Notes: generated from the letters alone by a model not told the origin. Counted from the first letter of the stretch, positions 27,541 to 36,149 are shown. The stretch is 64,000 nt of DNA from Vogesella sp. LIG4 (GCF_900090205.1 NZ_LT607802.1:4060879-4124878), one strand, 5' to 3'. Numbers and translations are program-made.

Positions 27541-28629
27541 ATGCAAAAAGCACTGTTGGCCGCATTGTTGGCCTGTCTGCCGCTGGCATCGTTCGCCAGC
27601 GACGTGGAAGTGGATCTGGGCAAGCGCGATGACATCGCCAAACTGTTCTCCTACCCCAACTGCCAGCAGAACTGCCCTGCACCGGCACCTTCGCTGGAGA
27701 TGACCGTCAGCCACTGGCTGATGCAGAACACCCTGCGCGACGCCAGCGCCACCAACGCCAAGGTGGCGCCGGCAGTGGAAGTGCGCAACGATAGCGATCA
27801 CATCAAGGCCACCATCCGCAACGCCCCGGCCGACGACTACGGCACGGTGATCCAGTCCTACCTGGCCATTGGCCAGCTGGGCTACCAGGGCGCGCAAGCG
27901 GTGCAACAGGCAGGCATCTGGCAGTCGGACTGGCGCTTCTTCCTGACCCTGGGCATGGCGATGCGCAACCACCGCACCGTGCAGCTGCTGCACTTCCCGC
28001 CGGATACCGTGCTCAACGACAGCCAGGACTACCTGACCGCCGCCACCACCCTGCGCTGGGCGCAGGTGCTGGGCTACAACGGCATGAACGTGCGTGACAA
28101 CGGCCTGTACCAGACCATCGCCGACATCGCCCCCATCGCCGCCCCGGCCAGCGCCGGCAGTGCGCTCACCGGCACCTACAGCTACTTCAGCCAGTACACC
28201 GCCGCACTGCTGAACAGCTGGACCGCGCCGGCGCCCGGCGGCAGCACGGTACGCCCGATGGTGGCGCTGGGCGGCCCGGCACGCGCCTGGTTCGCGCAGC
28301 AGTACCTGCCGGAGGGCAGCAAGTTCGACGTACTGCAGCTGGCCAAGGTGGACATCGGCAATAACAAGCAGGTACCGGTACTGGGCGGCAACCACCCCAG
28401 CTACATCTGGTATGCCGGCAGCGACCAGGAGGGCATTGCCATCATGGGGCAGGATCTGGAAGTGGCCTGCTGGCAGAACACCATGGGCCAGAAACCGGAC
28501 GGCGATGCACAGGGCGTGCTGGACAGCTGCAAGACCACCTGGCAGAACGACAGCAATATGGTCTGCCGCCTGTACTACACCTCGATCAAGAACATGAGCG
28601 CTGCCGACGCCAAGGCAAAGTGTTCGTAA
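27541..28629 (+). CDS. Secreted protein of unknown function
   Basis: I do not recognise this 362-residue protein. AGGAGGA before the ATG at 27541 is a near-perfect ribosome site. A signal peptide ends at SFASDVEV. The mature part has cysteines in NCQQNCPAP near its start and four more near its end, which could form disulfides. The centre is rich in Ala/Gly/Gln with an alternating pattern, and there is no membrane segment. It starts 63 bp after the hybrid kinase and may share its transcript, so a periplasmic role linked to that sensor is possible. A motif copy lies in the signal peptide at 27556. Confidence 0.75.
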   Translation: MQKALLAALLACLPLASFASDVEVDLGKRDDIAKLFSYPNCQQNCPAPAPSLEMTVSHWLMQNTLRDASATNAKVAPAVEVRNDSDHIKATIRNAPADDYGTVIQSYLAIGQLGYQGAQAVQQAGIWQSDWRFFLTLGMAMRNHRTVQLLHFPPDTVLNDSQDYLTAATTLRWAQVLGYNGMNVRDNGLYQTIADIAPIAAPASAGSALTGTYSYFSQYTAALLNSWTAPAPGGSTVRPMVALGGPARAWFAQQYLPEGSKFDVLQLAKVDIGNNKQVPVLGGNHPSYIWYAGSDQEGIAIMGQDLEVACWQNTMGQKPDGDAQGVLDSCKTTWQNDSNMVCRLYYTSIKNMSAADAKAKCS

Positions 28630-28655
28630 ACCACTGCGCCTGAGCGCCCTCCCCC

Positions 28656-28689
28656 AAGGCCGGCCCGCATGGAAATGCCGGCCGGCCTT
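28656..28689 (+). terminator. Possible terminator after the unknown secreted protein
   Basis: AAGGCCGGC and GCCGGCCTT pair across 16 bases. There is no T-run, so it is a weak candidate. Confidence 0.4.
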
Positions 28690-28833
28690 GCCTAGTATTC
28701 AATACGACAGACTTGAAAATCTGCCGCATGGTTGCGGCTTGCCGCCATGTGTACACCAGGCTTGCACACGCCTCGCCGGGCGGGGCCTAGCCTGCCCGTC
28801 ATTGCCGCGGACTCCCCGCAGCGGAGCGCCCAC

Positions 28834-30411
28834 ATGGCCAACCTCCCCCCTCCTCGCAGCCGCACGCGGCTGATGTGCCAGCTGACGCTGGTGGGTGGCA
28901 TCCTGGGGATTCTGCTGGCGCTGCTACTGGCCTGGAGCGCCTACCAGCAGGCGTTGTCACGCAGCCGGCACGAGCTGCTGAGCGCCGGCGACCGGCTGGT
29001 GGCCAGCATTGATCACGAGTTGTTGATCCGCCGCAGCACCCTGCACGCCATGCAGGTACTGGCCGAGCAATACCTGGCCGAACGCAGCCCGCTGGCCTGG
29101 GATGTGCACCCGTTCCTGCTACCGCAGCCGGCGTACCACGGCTACTCGCTGCAGCTGCCCAACGGCTTCGACTACCAGGAGCTGGGCAATATCACCGGGC
29201 TGGGCGACGTACCGCCGGCGGAGTCGCAGGCGCTGCGCGAAATGCAGATGGCGCTGGCGCTCACCCCGCTGTTCCGCACCCTGATCGCCCGCGACCCGGA
29301 CACCCCGTGGGTGTACTACACCTCGGCGGAGCGCTTCATGTACCTGTACCCGCGGGTGGAGGTGAGCGACTTCTTCGTCACCCCGCAGACCTTCGGCATG
29401 AAGTTCTTCATGGGCGCGCACCCCGCCTACAACCCCGGCGGCCTGCTGATCTGGACGCCGGTGTACCAGGACCTGGCCGGCAAGGGCTGGATGGTGACCA
29501 TCTCCGCGCCGGTGCACGACCGCGGGCGCTTTCGCGGCGCCATCAGCGTGGACATCTCCACCAACCGCCTGGCCTGGCTGCTGGAGCGTGTGCCCATCGC
29601 CCACACCGCGCGCCACCTGCTGCAGGCCGACGGCGCCCGGCTGGCCAGCATAGGTGGCCCGCCCCCGCTGCTGGTGCCGCAGAACTGGCCGCAGCACACC
29701 CTGCGCGAAAACGGCCAGCACCTGCGCGCGGTGTTCCCGCTGGAAGTGAACAACTGGTACCTGGTACTGGATAGCGATGCGCAGGCCTTGCGCCAAGAAG
29801 CACTGCGGCAATCGTTGCCGCTGTGGCTATTGGCACTGTTCCTCTGTGGCGGCCTGCTGCTGGTGCTGGGCCTGCTGCGCAGCCAGGGCAAGATCGAGGA
29901 GCTGTCCACCCACGACTGGCTGACCGGGCTATGGAACCGGCGTGCCTTCGACGAACAGCTGCATACCGCGCTGGCGCTGCTGAGGCGCGGCGGCAGCACG
30001 CTGGCGCTGATCCTGTTCGACGTGGACGACTTCAAGCACTACAACGACACCCTGGGCCACCCGGCCGGCGACAAGGCGCTGCAGGATATTTCCCACGCCA
30101 TCCAGCAAGTGGCGCAGCGTGCCGACGACCGCGTCTACCGCCTGGGCGGCGAGGAATTCGCCATTCTCACCAACCAGCCGGACAACGAACGCCTGGCCAT
30201 CTTCATGCAGCACATCGGCAGGGCGGTGCGCGAACAGGACATCCAGCACCCCGGCAGCCAGCGCGGCGTGCTCACCATCTCGCTGGGCGGCGTGCTGCTG
30301 CACCACGGTGCGCAGCCGCAGGCGGCCGATGCCTACCGCCAGGCCGACAAGGCGCTGTACCAGGCCAAGGCGCAGGGCAAGGATTGCGGCTGCTGCTACA
30401 GCGGCGACTAG
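28834..30411 (+). CDS. Membrane diguanylate cyclase with periplasmic Cache-like sensor
   Basis: The 525-residue protein has a first helix (about 15-37), a periplasmic sensor of about 310 residues that resembles a dCache domain (PVYQDLAGKGWMVTISAPV, FRGAISVDIS), a second helix and a GGDEF domain. The active site is GGEEF at 438-442. An RADD inhibitory site lies five residues before it, so product feedback is expected. It should make cyclic di-GMP from GTP. The ATG at 28834 is chosen because of GGAG. The 34 codons upstream look non-coding. Confidence 0.9.
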   Translation: MANLPPPRSRTRLMCQLTLVGGILGILLALLLAWSAYQQALSRSRHELLSAGDRLVASIDHELLIRRSTLHAMQVLAEQYLAERSPLAWDVHPFLLPQPAYHGYSLQLPNGFDYQELGNITGLGDVPPAESQALREMQMALALTPLFRTLIARDPDTPWVYYTSAERFMYLYPRVEVSDFFVTPQTFGMKFFMGAHPAYNPGGLLIWTPVYQDLAGKGWMVTISAPVHDRGRFRGAISVDISTNRLAWLLERVPIAHTARHLLQADGARLASIGGPPPLLVPQNWPQHTLRENGQHLRAVFPLEVNNWYLVLDSDAQALRQEALRQSLPLWLLALFLCGGLLLVLGLLRSQGKIEELSTHDWLTGLWNRRAFDEQLHTALALLRRGGSTLALILFDVDDFKHYNDTLGHPAGDKALQDISHAIQQVAQRADDRVYRLGGEEFAILTNQPDNERLAIFMQHIGRAVREQDIQHPGSQRGVLTISLGGVLLHHGAQPQAADAYRQADKALYQAKAQGKDCGCCYSGD

Positions 30412-30412
30412 G

Positions 30413-30886
30413 CTACACCTGCACCGATGGCACCGACTTCATGCAGCGCAGGGTGAAGTGCGAGCGGCTGTGGCGAATGCCCTGGATCTTGTACAGCTTC
30501 TCGCGCAGAAAGCGCTCGTAGCCGGCAGTGCCGTCCACCGCCACCTTGATCATGTAGTCGTACTCGCCGCTCAAGAGATGGGCTTCCAGCACCTCCGGCA
30601 GCGCCGCCAGCTCCTCGCCGAAGCGCGCCAGGGTGTCTTCCTCATGCGCGTTCAGCGTCACCTCTATCATCACCGTGTCGCGCAGCCCCATCTTCTTCTG
30701 GTCGATCAGCGCCACATAGCCCTGGATATAACCTTCCTTCTCCAGCAGCCGGGTGTGCTTCCAGCACGCCGACGGCGACATGCCCACCCGCTCCGCCAGC
30801 TCGGCGTTGGACAGCCGCGCATTGCGCTGCAGCTCGCGCAGGATGTTTCTGTCCTGCGCGCTCAATGTGAATTCGCTTTCCTGCAT
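30413..30886 (-). CDS. Lrp/AsnC family transcriptional regulator
   Basis: The 157-residue regulator has an N-terminal helix-turn-helix (LSNAELAERVGMSPSACW) and a C-terminal RAM ligand domain (LLSGEYDYMIKV). The ATG at 30886 is chosen because GAGGTGG lies ahead. An ATG at 30904 is possible. The target is not evident. Tryptophan dioxygenase at 37 kb is the kind of gene such regulators control (KynR), but the distance makes that a guess. Confidence 0.88.
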   Translation of the reverse strand: MQESEFTLSAQDRNILRELQRNARLSNAELAERVGMSPSACWKHTRLLEKEGYIQGYVALIDQKKMGLRDTVMIEVTLNAHEEDTLARFGEELAALPEVLEAHLLSGEYDYMIKVAVDGTAGYERFLREKLYKIQGIRHSRSHFTLRCMKSVPSVQV

Positions 30887-31188
30887 TTTCCACCTCGGAA
30901 ACATTTATCACCAGAATCGGCAATACAGGAAACATTCTAGCCGCAAGCATGGCAACTGGCAGCCAGTTCGAAAGCCTGTTCACCGCCGGCAGGCATACAC
31001 TTTTCCCACCTTGCATGCAGGCAGACAGCCGGCCACCCGCCAGCTGCCCAGCGCCGGCCACCCCGCCGCCGCGCTGCCTGGCGCCAACGCCGCCGCCCAC
31101 CAGGCTGGCCGCCGTCGCGCAGCGTGCCAAAACAAGAGGTCGGCAAGCGCCGGGACAAAGCCAGTCGCCCACCGGGCGCACAAAAAGC
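30887..31188. other. Intergenic stretch, no gene seen
   Basis: The 5' side holds the Lrp promoter region, which is AT-richer. The rest is very GC-rich and low in complexity (CCGCC and GCC runs). The overlapping short frames have no ribosome sites or homologous motifs, and I see nothing else in it. Confidence 0.5.
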
Positions 31189-31228
31189 ATGCGGCCAACC
31201 CTGCATCCCCCAGGGTTGGCCGCATTGT
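31176..31228. repeat. 53-bp direct repeat, left copy
   Basis: This copy is identical over 53 bases to 33019-33071. The repeat consists of a short GCGCACAAAAAG lead plus the whole motif-pair hairpin. The two copies bracket the PAAR-amidase-immunity module. Confidence 0.9.
31189..31225 (-). terminator. Motif-pair terminator after the immunity gene
   Basis: Fifteen-base arms, each with TGCGGCCAACCC, pair around the loop CATCCCC. A T-run follows on the minus strand, so it ends the PAAR-amidase-immunity transcript. Confidence 0.85.
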
Positions 31229-31270
31229 TTTGCTGCTGTGCGAGAAAAAGATACTAGCCGCTGGCTAGAG

Positions 31271-31612
31271 CTATTTCGGCAGATAGGGAGGCGTCGCCTG
31301 CTTGCAGGTCACCAATGCCTGATCACCATCCGTAAGTGTGCCAAACCTGAAATGGCAGTATTGGAAATATTCCGCCCGCTCTTCACGCGACAGGCTATCG
31401 AGCCTCTTGTCATCTGCCTCGCTGGCAAATATGTCATGGAACCTTAGCCGCAGCGTTGGGTGTTGCTTCAGGAAGAAATGCATCTGGACCTCATCGTCCA
31501 GATAGGATTCAAAATAACCGACAAAAAGCCACGTCAGCAGCAAACCCGACATGGCCACGCAGATCACCACCCATCGGGTAAAGCGCAATCGCACAGTTTT
31601 TCCTTTCAACAT
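31271..31612 (-). CDS. Small membrane-anchored protein, probable immunity to the adjacent amidase
   Basis: I do not recognise the family. The 113-residue protein has a short basic N-terminus, one membrane helix at about 13-35 and a periplasmic part of about 75 residues with two cysteines. It starts 2 bp after the amidase stop, on the same strand. An inner-membrane anchor with a periplasmic domain is what is expected of an immunity protein against a peptidoglycan amidase. Function is inferred from place and topology only. GC is visibly lower than in the flanking genes. Confidence 0.65.
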   Translation of the reverse strand: MLKGKTVRLRFTRWVVICVAMSGLLLTWLFVGYFESYLDDEVQMHFFLKQHPTLRLRFHDIFASEADDKRLDSLSREERAEYFQYCHFRFGTLTDGDQALVTCKQATPPYLPK

Positions 31613-31614
31613 GA

Positions 31615-32337
31615 CTACCCAGGCAGCGACAAGCCGAGTTTATTCCGCAACGTCTTCACGAATACCAGGCCGATATTGCCGGGGCAGATTTTCCCCTCTC
31701 CCAATTGCCTCGGAAATTCGCGATGACCACCCAGTTTTTTTATCTCGAAGAATTGCTGGAGAACCCTGACAAGCGTCTCCACCGACTCCGCTTGCATGGC
31801 GGGGATGGCGGGCGGATGAGCTAGCCCCATGGCACTGAGCACTGTTCGCGCCATGGCAACAAAATCCTTCCCCTCTTCGGCGGTGGTCAGATTTTCCAGA
31901 AGCATTACACCGATAACACCGGTATTGAAATTGTGGACATGCTCGCCTTTGAAGCGGATATCCCGCCCCTCATATACCGTGCCAAAACAATCTATTGCAT
32001 AGTGGTAGGCAATATCATCCGCCGCCGCCCGGGATTTTCCCATCTGCATTTCCTGGATTTGCTGCAGTTGCAGAGCCGCAGGCCCGCAACTGAAACTGCG
32101 TCCGGCATGATGAATAGCCACCTGCTGATAGTTCCAGTCATCGACCATGTTCCCATTCCGGCTTTTGTGTGCAGCCCAATCCGAGCGCGGGACAAACTCC
32201 ACGCCGGCCCGACGCACGGCATGGATGATGGCTTCCCTGGTCGCAGCCCGGTCATTGATCGTGATTCTGGTAACAGGAAGCTGGCCAGCCTCCACCTTGA
32301 CCAGCCTGGCTCTGGTTTCATATAGCCGCTGGCTCAT
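31615..32337 (-). CDS. Amidase_2/PGRP-type N-acetylmuramoyl-L-alanine amidase, likely type VI effector
   Basis: The 240-residue protein has no signal peptide. It has the zinc amidase pattern: VAIHHAGRS (first His ligand), then NTGVIGVMLLEN, then LGGHREF with the second His and KICPGN with a Cys at the third ligand position, as in PGRPs. It would cut the amide bond between MurNAc and the peptide. An amidase without a secretion signal, coupled by a 4-bp overlap to a PAAR gene, fits a type VI cargo effector. The N-terminal 60 residues match nothing I know and may bind the PAAR extension. Confidence 0.85.
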   Translation of the reverse strand: MSQRLYETRARLVKVEAGQLPVTRITINDRAATREAIIHAVRRAGVEFVPRSDWAAHKSRNGNMVDDWNYQQVAIHHAGRSFSCGPAALQLQQIQEMQMGKSRAAADDIAYHYAIDCFGTVYEGRDIRFKGEHVHNFNTGVIGVMLLENLTTAEEGKDFVAMARTVLSAMGLAHPPAIPAMQAESVETLVRVLQQFFEIKKLGGHREFPRQLGEGKICPGNIGLVFVKTLRNKLGLSLPG

Positions 32338-32894
32338 GGCAGCTCGCGCCCGTGGAACACCGTACCGGGTGCAAGGAACGCAACCTGGATGGAGATTTCC
32401 TCTTCGCAGGCGGAGGTGATGCTTTCCGTATACCCCGCCTTATCGGTGACACCAGCCGTCTCCCTACCATCAGCGTGCATCACGGTGTAACGACGATTTG
32501 CCAGCGGTTTCCTGCTTTCGGAATCGACGATCAAAAAGCGATGCCCGTATAGCAAGCCTGCTCGGGCTTCTGACCGGAACACTTCAGGGGCCATTGCATG
32601 AGTCGATGCAGTTTTGGCATCCGGAACGATGTCTATCGTGGCCTGCAGCTGCGTCGCAATCAGCACCGCCCCGCAAGAGGTGTGCATGCCCTCTACAGCC
32701 ACATTCTTGCCGAAGTAGCTGACATTCTCGGCGGCAGCCACGATGACAAATGCCTGCTTGCACAACGGGCAATAGCCTTTATGCCCGATACCGGATGCCG
32801 GCTTGCCATAAACATGCAAGCTGGAAAACGCCTCCAGCAGCACCCCGCCATGCGTGGTGGGGTCCCCCAGACGAATGATGGCCCGCTTGGTCAT
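32334..32894 (-). CDS. PAAR domain protein with C-terminal extension
   Basis: PAAR proteins cap the VgrG spike of the type VI secretion system and carry effectors. In this 186-residue protein the PAAR domain covers about residues 1-95 (RLGDPTTHGGVLLE, GKPASGIGHKGYCPLC, VAVEGMHTSCGA). Cys and His residues in it could hold the usual metal. Residues about 105-186 form a beta-rich extension (LIVDSESRKPLANRRYTV, then DKAGYTES) resembling the small adaptor domains seen behind PAAR. AGGAG lies ahead of the ATG at 32894. No vgrG, hcp or tss gene is in the window, so it is an orphan module. Confidence 0.87.
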   Translation of the reverse strand: MTKRAIIRLGDPTTHGGVLLEAFSSLHVYGKPASGIGHKGYCPLCKQAFVIVAAAENVSYFGKNVAVEGMHTSCGAVLIATQLQATIDIVPDAKTASTHAMAPEVFRSEARAGLLYGHRFLIVDSESRKPLANRRYTVMHADGRETAGVTDKAGYTESITSACEEEISIQVAFLAPGTVFHGRELP

Positions 32895-33018
32895 GACATG
32901 CTCCTGGCTCGTGATGAAAACCCGGCAATTATCTTTTTGTCATCGAGAGCCAGAAATAACGGTTCACCATGCTTTAGAAATACGGTTCGTCCCGATTTGC
33001 CTGAGCCAGGCTAATCAA

Positions 33019-33071
33019 GCGCACAAAAAGCATGCGGCCAACCCTGCATCCCCCAGGGTTGGCCGCATTGT
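33019..33071. repeat. 53-bp direct repeat, right copy
   Basis: This copy is identical to 31176-31228. It lies between the PAAR gene and the radical SAM gene and is likely the older copy, since it ends the radical SAM transcript. Confidence 0.9.
33032..33068 (-). terminator. Motif-pair terminator after the radical SAM gene
   Basis: It is the same hairpin as at 31189. On the minus strand it lies 22 bp after the radical SAM stop and is followed by five Ts. Confidence 0.85.
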
Positions 33072-33089
33072 GCTGTTTGTCGTTGCGAA

Positions 33090-35024
33090 TCAGTCCTGCT
33101 GCTGCAGCGCGCGGGTAATGAAATGACGCGGCACGCGCGGCTTGGGTACCCGCACGTCGAACCACTGCTGCACGTTCATCTCCAGGCCGATGCCGTGCAT
33201 GAAGTTGTACAGCGCCTTGTTCAGCGCGCGGCCCATGGCTTCGTGGTCGGTGCCGGTGGGGTCGATGAAGCCCACGTCGTTGCGGGCGAAGGTGATGTCC
33301 GGCTGCGGAATCAGCTGCACGCCGTATTCGTCCGGGTTCTGCCCTACCGGCGAGTGCACGGTGCAGGCGAAGCGGTGGAAGAAACCGCTCTGGATGCAGC
33401 CGTTGTCGAACAGCTGGCGCACGTATTCCAGCGCGTCCACGGTGTCCTGCACCGTCTGGGTGGGGAAGCCGTACATCAGGTAGGCATGCACCAGGATGCC
33501 GGCCTCGGTAAAGCCCTGCGTCACCCGCGCCACCTGCTCCACCGACACGCCCTTCTTCATCAGCTTGAGCAGGCGGTCGGAGGCCACTTCCAGCCCGCCG
33601 GAAATGGCGATGCAACCGGATTCGGCCAGCAGCTGGCACAACTCGGGGGTGAAGGATTTCTCGAAGCGGATATTGCCCCACCAGGAGATGCTCACCTGGC
33701 GGCGCAGCAGCTCCTCGGCCAGCGCGCGCAGCATCTTGGGCGGCGCCGCCTCGTCCACGAAGTGGAAGCCGGTCTGCCCGGTCTCGGCGATGATGGCCTC
33801 GATGCGGTCCACCAACACCTCGGCCGAGGCGGTCTCGTAGCGCGAGATGTAGTCCAGCGTCACGTCGCAGAAGCTGCACTTCTTCCAGTAGCAGCCGTGC
33901 GCCACCGTCAGTTTGTTCCAGCGCCCGTCGCTCCACAGCCGGTGCATGGGGTTGAGCATGTCCAGCAGCGACAGGTAGCGGTCGATGGGCAGGCCGTCCC
34001 AGGTGGGGGTACCCACCTCGCTGAACGGGATGTCGGCCTCCATCATGTTCACGTAACGCACGGCGGCCTTCCCGTCTTCCCCGGCTTCGCGCAGATAGGT
34101 GCGCACCAGCCGCGAGGCGCCGCGCTGGCCGGCGAAGTGCTCCAGCAGCGCCAGGATCGGCTTCTCGCCGTCGTCCAGGGTGATGAAGTCGAAGTAGTCG
34201 AACACCCGCGTCTCTTTCAGTTCGCGCAGCTCGGTGTTGACGAAGCCCCCGCCCAGCACGGTGCGGATCTGCGGCCAACGTTGCTTGATGGTCTGCGCGA
34301 TGCGGAACGCGGCGTACACCGAGCCGGGGAATGGCACCGACAGCAGCACCACGTCCGGCTGGTGGCGTTCGATGGCGGCCACGGTCAGCTCGGCCAGGGT
34401 GTCGTCCACCTGGTTGGGCGCCGCCGCCAGCGCCCGCGCCAGCGGCTCGAAAGTGGGCTGCGCCATGGCCAGCGATTCGGCGTAGCGCACGAATTCGAAG
34501 CGCGGGTCCACCGCCTCGCGCAGCACGTCGGCCAGGTCGTTCAGGTACAGCGTGGCCAGGTGGCGGGCGCGGTCGTAGCTGCCCAGCGCGCCGAAGGCCC
34601 AGGCCAGCGGGTCACCGCCTTCCGGGTCATCCGGGTCCATGTAGTTGTCCAGCGAGGCGAAGCGCGCGCCTTCCGGCAGGTAGCCGCGGCTGGCGATGCG
34701 GTAGGCCAGCGTGGCGTCGCGCCCCTGCAGGAAGCCGATCACCCGGTCCACGGTGAGCAGGTACTGCTCGTAGTTCTCCAGGAAGTGCCACAGCTGCTGG
34801 CTGCGCTTCTTCACCGGCAGCGCCTCCACCGCCGGGCGTATCGCCTCCAGCCCGGCGCGCGAGAACAGCCGCAGCACCAGCGCCAGCGCCAGATCCTCCT
34901 GCACCGCCGCCACGCCGCGCGAGCGCAGGAAGCCGGTGATGTAGGCGGTGGACGGGTACGGCGTGTTCAGCTGCGTCATCGGCGGGATGAGCGACAGCAC
35001 GCGGGGCGAAGCAATCTGGGGCAT
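33090..35024 (-). CDS. B12-binding domain radical SAM protein
   Basis: The 644-residue protein has an N-terminal cobalamin-binding-like region (about 170-290, with VVLLSVPFPGS and RTVLGGGFVNTE) and a radical SAM core. The cluster motif reads GCYWKKCSFC, that is CX4CX2C rather than the canonical CX3CX2C. ISGGLEVASDRLL and YLMYGFPTQT are typical core segments. Such enzymes perform methyl transfers or rearrangements on unknown substrates. No precursor peptide or partner gene is obvious. A motif copy lies at 34270. Substrate unknown. Confidence 0.83.
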   Translation of the reverse strand: MPQIASPRVLSLIPPMTQLNTPYPSTAYITGFLRSRGVAAVQEDLALALVLRLFSRAGLEAIRPAVEALPVKKRSQQLWHFLENYEQYLLTVDRVIGFLQGRDATLAYRIASRGYLPEGARFASLDNYMDPDDPEGGDPLAWAFGALGSYDRARHLATLYLNDLADVLREAVDPRFEFVRYAESLAMAQPTFEPLARALAAAPNQVDDTLAELTVAAIERHQPDVVLLSVPFPGSVYAAFRIAQTIKQRWPQIRTVLGGGFVNTELRELKETRVFDYFDFITLDDGEKPILALLEHFAGQRGASRLVRTYLREAGEDGKAAVRYVNMMEADIPFSEVGTPTWDGLPIDRYLSLLDMLNPMHRLWSDGRWNKLTVAHGCYWKKCSFCDVTLDYISRYETASAEVLVDRIEAIIAETGQTGFHFVDEAAPPKMLRALAEELLRRQVSISWWGNIRFEKSFTPELCQLLAESGCIAISGGLEVASDRLLKLMKKGVSVEQVARVTQGFTEAGILVHAYLMYGFPTQTVQDTVDALEYVRQLFDNGCIQSGFFHRFACTVHSPVGQNPDEYGVQLIPQPDITFARNDVGFIDPTGTDHEAMGRALNKALYNFMHGIGLEMNVQQWFDVRVPKPRVPRHFITRALQQQD

Positions 35025-35109
35025 GGCGGGTTCCGGCTGAAAACAAGGCGGGCAGCCATGGCTGCCCGTGATGTGCGGATTTTCTCATGAAAAGCCCGCT
35101 TTGACATGG

Positions 35110-35118
35110 TTGGCCGCA
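35110..35118 (-). repeat. Copy of the TGCGGCCAAC motif (intergenic)
   Basis: A single copy lies in the gap between the divergent radical SAM and LprI-like genes, about 90 bp before the latter. Confidence 0.8.
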
Positions 35119-35204
35119 GGCTTGCCAAGCGCAAACCGGCACACGCCAAAAAATGACAATGCGGTAATATACCGGCTTCCCGCTCACCTGATAACGAGGA
35201 CACC

Positions 35205-35588
35205 ATGCGTCACCTGATCACCATTCTGAGCCTGGGCCTGGGGCTTGCCCTGGCCGCCGGCGCCCACGCCAACTCCAGCTGCGACAAGCCCCGCAACGAT
35301 TTCGACGACCTCTACTGCCTGAACAAGGTCTACAGCCAGGCAGACAAGGACCTCAACGACAACTACGGCCAGCTGGCCAAGCTGCTGGATGGCGACGGCC
35401 GCCGCACGCTGAAGAGCGGCCAGCTGCAATGGATGCGCCAGCGCAACGACAACTGCAGCTATCGCGACCAGCGCGGTTTCTTCGTCAACCTGGATTGCGC
35501 CACGCAGACCACGCTGGAGCGGGTGCGCTTCCTGCAGGACCGCGTGCGCGAGTGCAAAAGCGCCGGCTGCATGAACAGCAAGCTGTAA
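35205..35588 (+). CDS. Secreted LprI-like (DUF1311) protein
   Basis: The 127-residue protein has a signal peptide ending in AGAHANSSC. The mature part has the LprI N-terminal pattern, CDKPRNDFDDLYCLNKVY, QLQWMRQRNDNC and four to six cysteines. LprI of Mycobacterium inhibits lysozyme, but the role of other members is unproven. GAGGA lies before the ATG at 35205. A TAATAT -10-like box is at 35165-35170. Confidence 0.85.
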   Translation: MRHLITILSLGLGLALAAGAHANSSCDKPRNDFDDLYCLNKVYSQADKDLNDNYGQLAKLLDGDGRRTLKSGQLQWMRQRNDNCSYRDQRGFFVNLDCATQTTLERVRFLQDRVRECKSAGCMNSKL

Positions 35589-35714
35589 GCATGACGGGGC
35601 GGCCGCGCGGCTGCCCCTGCCCCACCCGGCGCGGGAAGCCGCTATGCAAGCCGGTTTTTTCCGCGCCGCCGGCTGCCTATAGTGACAACAGCCACCACTC
35701 ACACCCCACACCCC

Positions 35715-36149
35715 ATGAACGACACCCAGATCGACCTGGTGCAGCACGCCTGGGATCAGCTGTCCTACAACCGCGACCAGTTCACCCTCGACATCTACGA
35801 CGCGCTGTTCCGGCTCGACCCCGGCCTGCGTCCGATGTTCAACCTGCCGCCGGAGCGGCTGTCGCAGAACCTGGGGCGCACGCTCAATACCATTCTCACC
35901 AGCCTGCACGACCTGGACAGCATCCGCTTCGTCATCATCGGCCTGGGCGTGCAGCACTACCGCTATGGCGTGAAGCCGGAGCACTTCGCTGTGCTCAAGG
36001 CAGCACTGACCGAGGTACTGCAGCAGCACCTGGGCGCGCAGCTCACCCCGGAACTGGCCGAGGCCTGGTCGCAGGCCTACGACCTGATCGCCACGCTGAT
36101 GCAGCAGGGGCTGGCGCAGGCGGCGCAGCGACAGCAGAGCGCCGACTGA
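35715..36149 (+). CDS. Single-domain globin
   Basis: The 144-residue protein has the bacterial haemoglobin/flavohaemoglobin-type globin fold. The proximal His lies in VQHYRYGVKPEHF, which matches the F-helix of Vitreoscilla haemoglobin and Hmp. There is no reductase domain. Likely roles are O2 or NO binding. The ATG at 35715 is taken because an upstream ATG at 35682 overlaps a TATAGT box (35678-35683) that could be the -10 of this gene. It converges on the pirin gene with a shared terminator. Confidence 0.88.
   Translation: MNDTQIDLVQHAWDQLSYNRDQFTLDIYDALFRLDPGLRPMFNLPPERLSQNLGRTLNTILTSLHDLDSIRFVIIGLGVQHYRYGVKPEHFAVLKAALTEVLQQHLGAQLTPELAEAWSQAYDLIATLMQQGLAQAAQRQQSAD

Noticed and set aside
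31176..33071. Direct repeats as ends of a transposon or integron cassette
   Set aside because: No transposase or integrase lies between them and the repeat is a terminator hairpin. Target duplications are usually much shorter.
31176..33071. A type VI secretion gene cluster
   Set aside because: Only PAAR, amidase and immunity-like genes are present. No structural tss, hcp or vgrG gene was found in the window.
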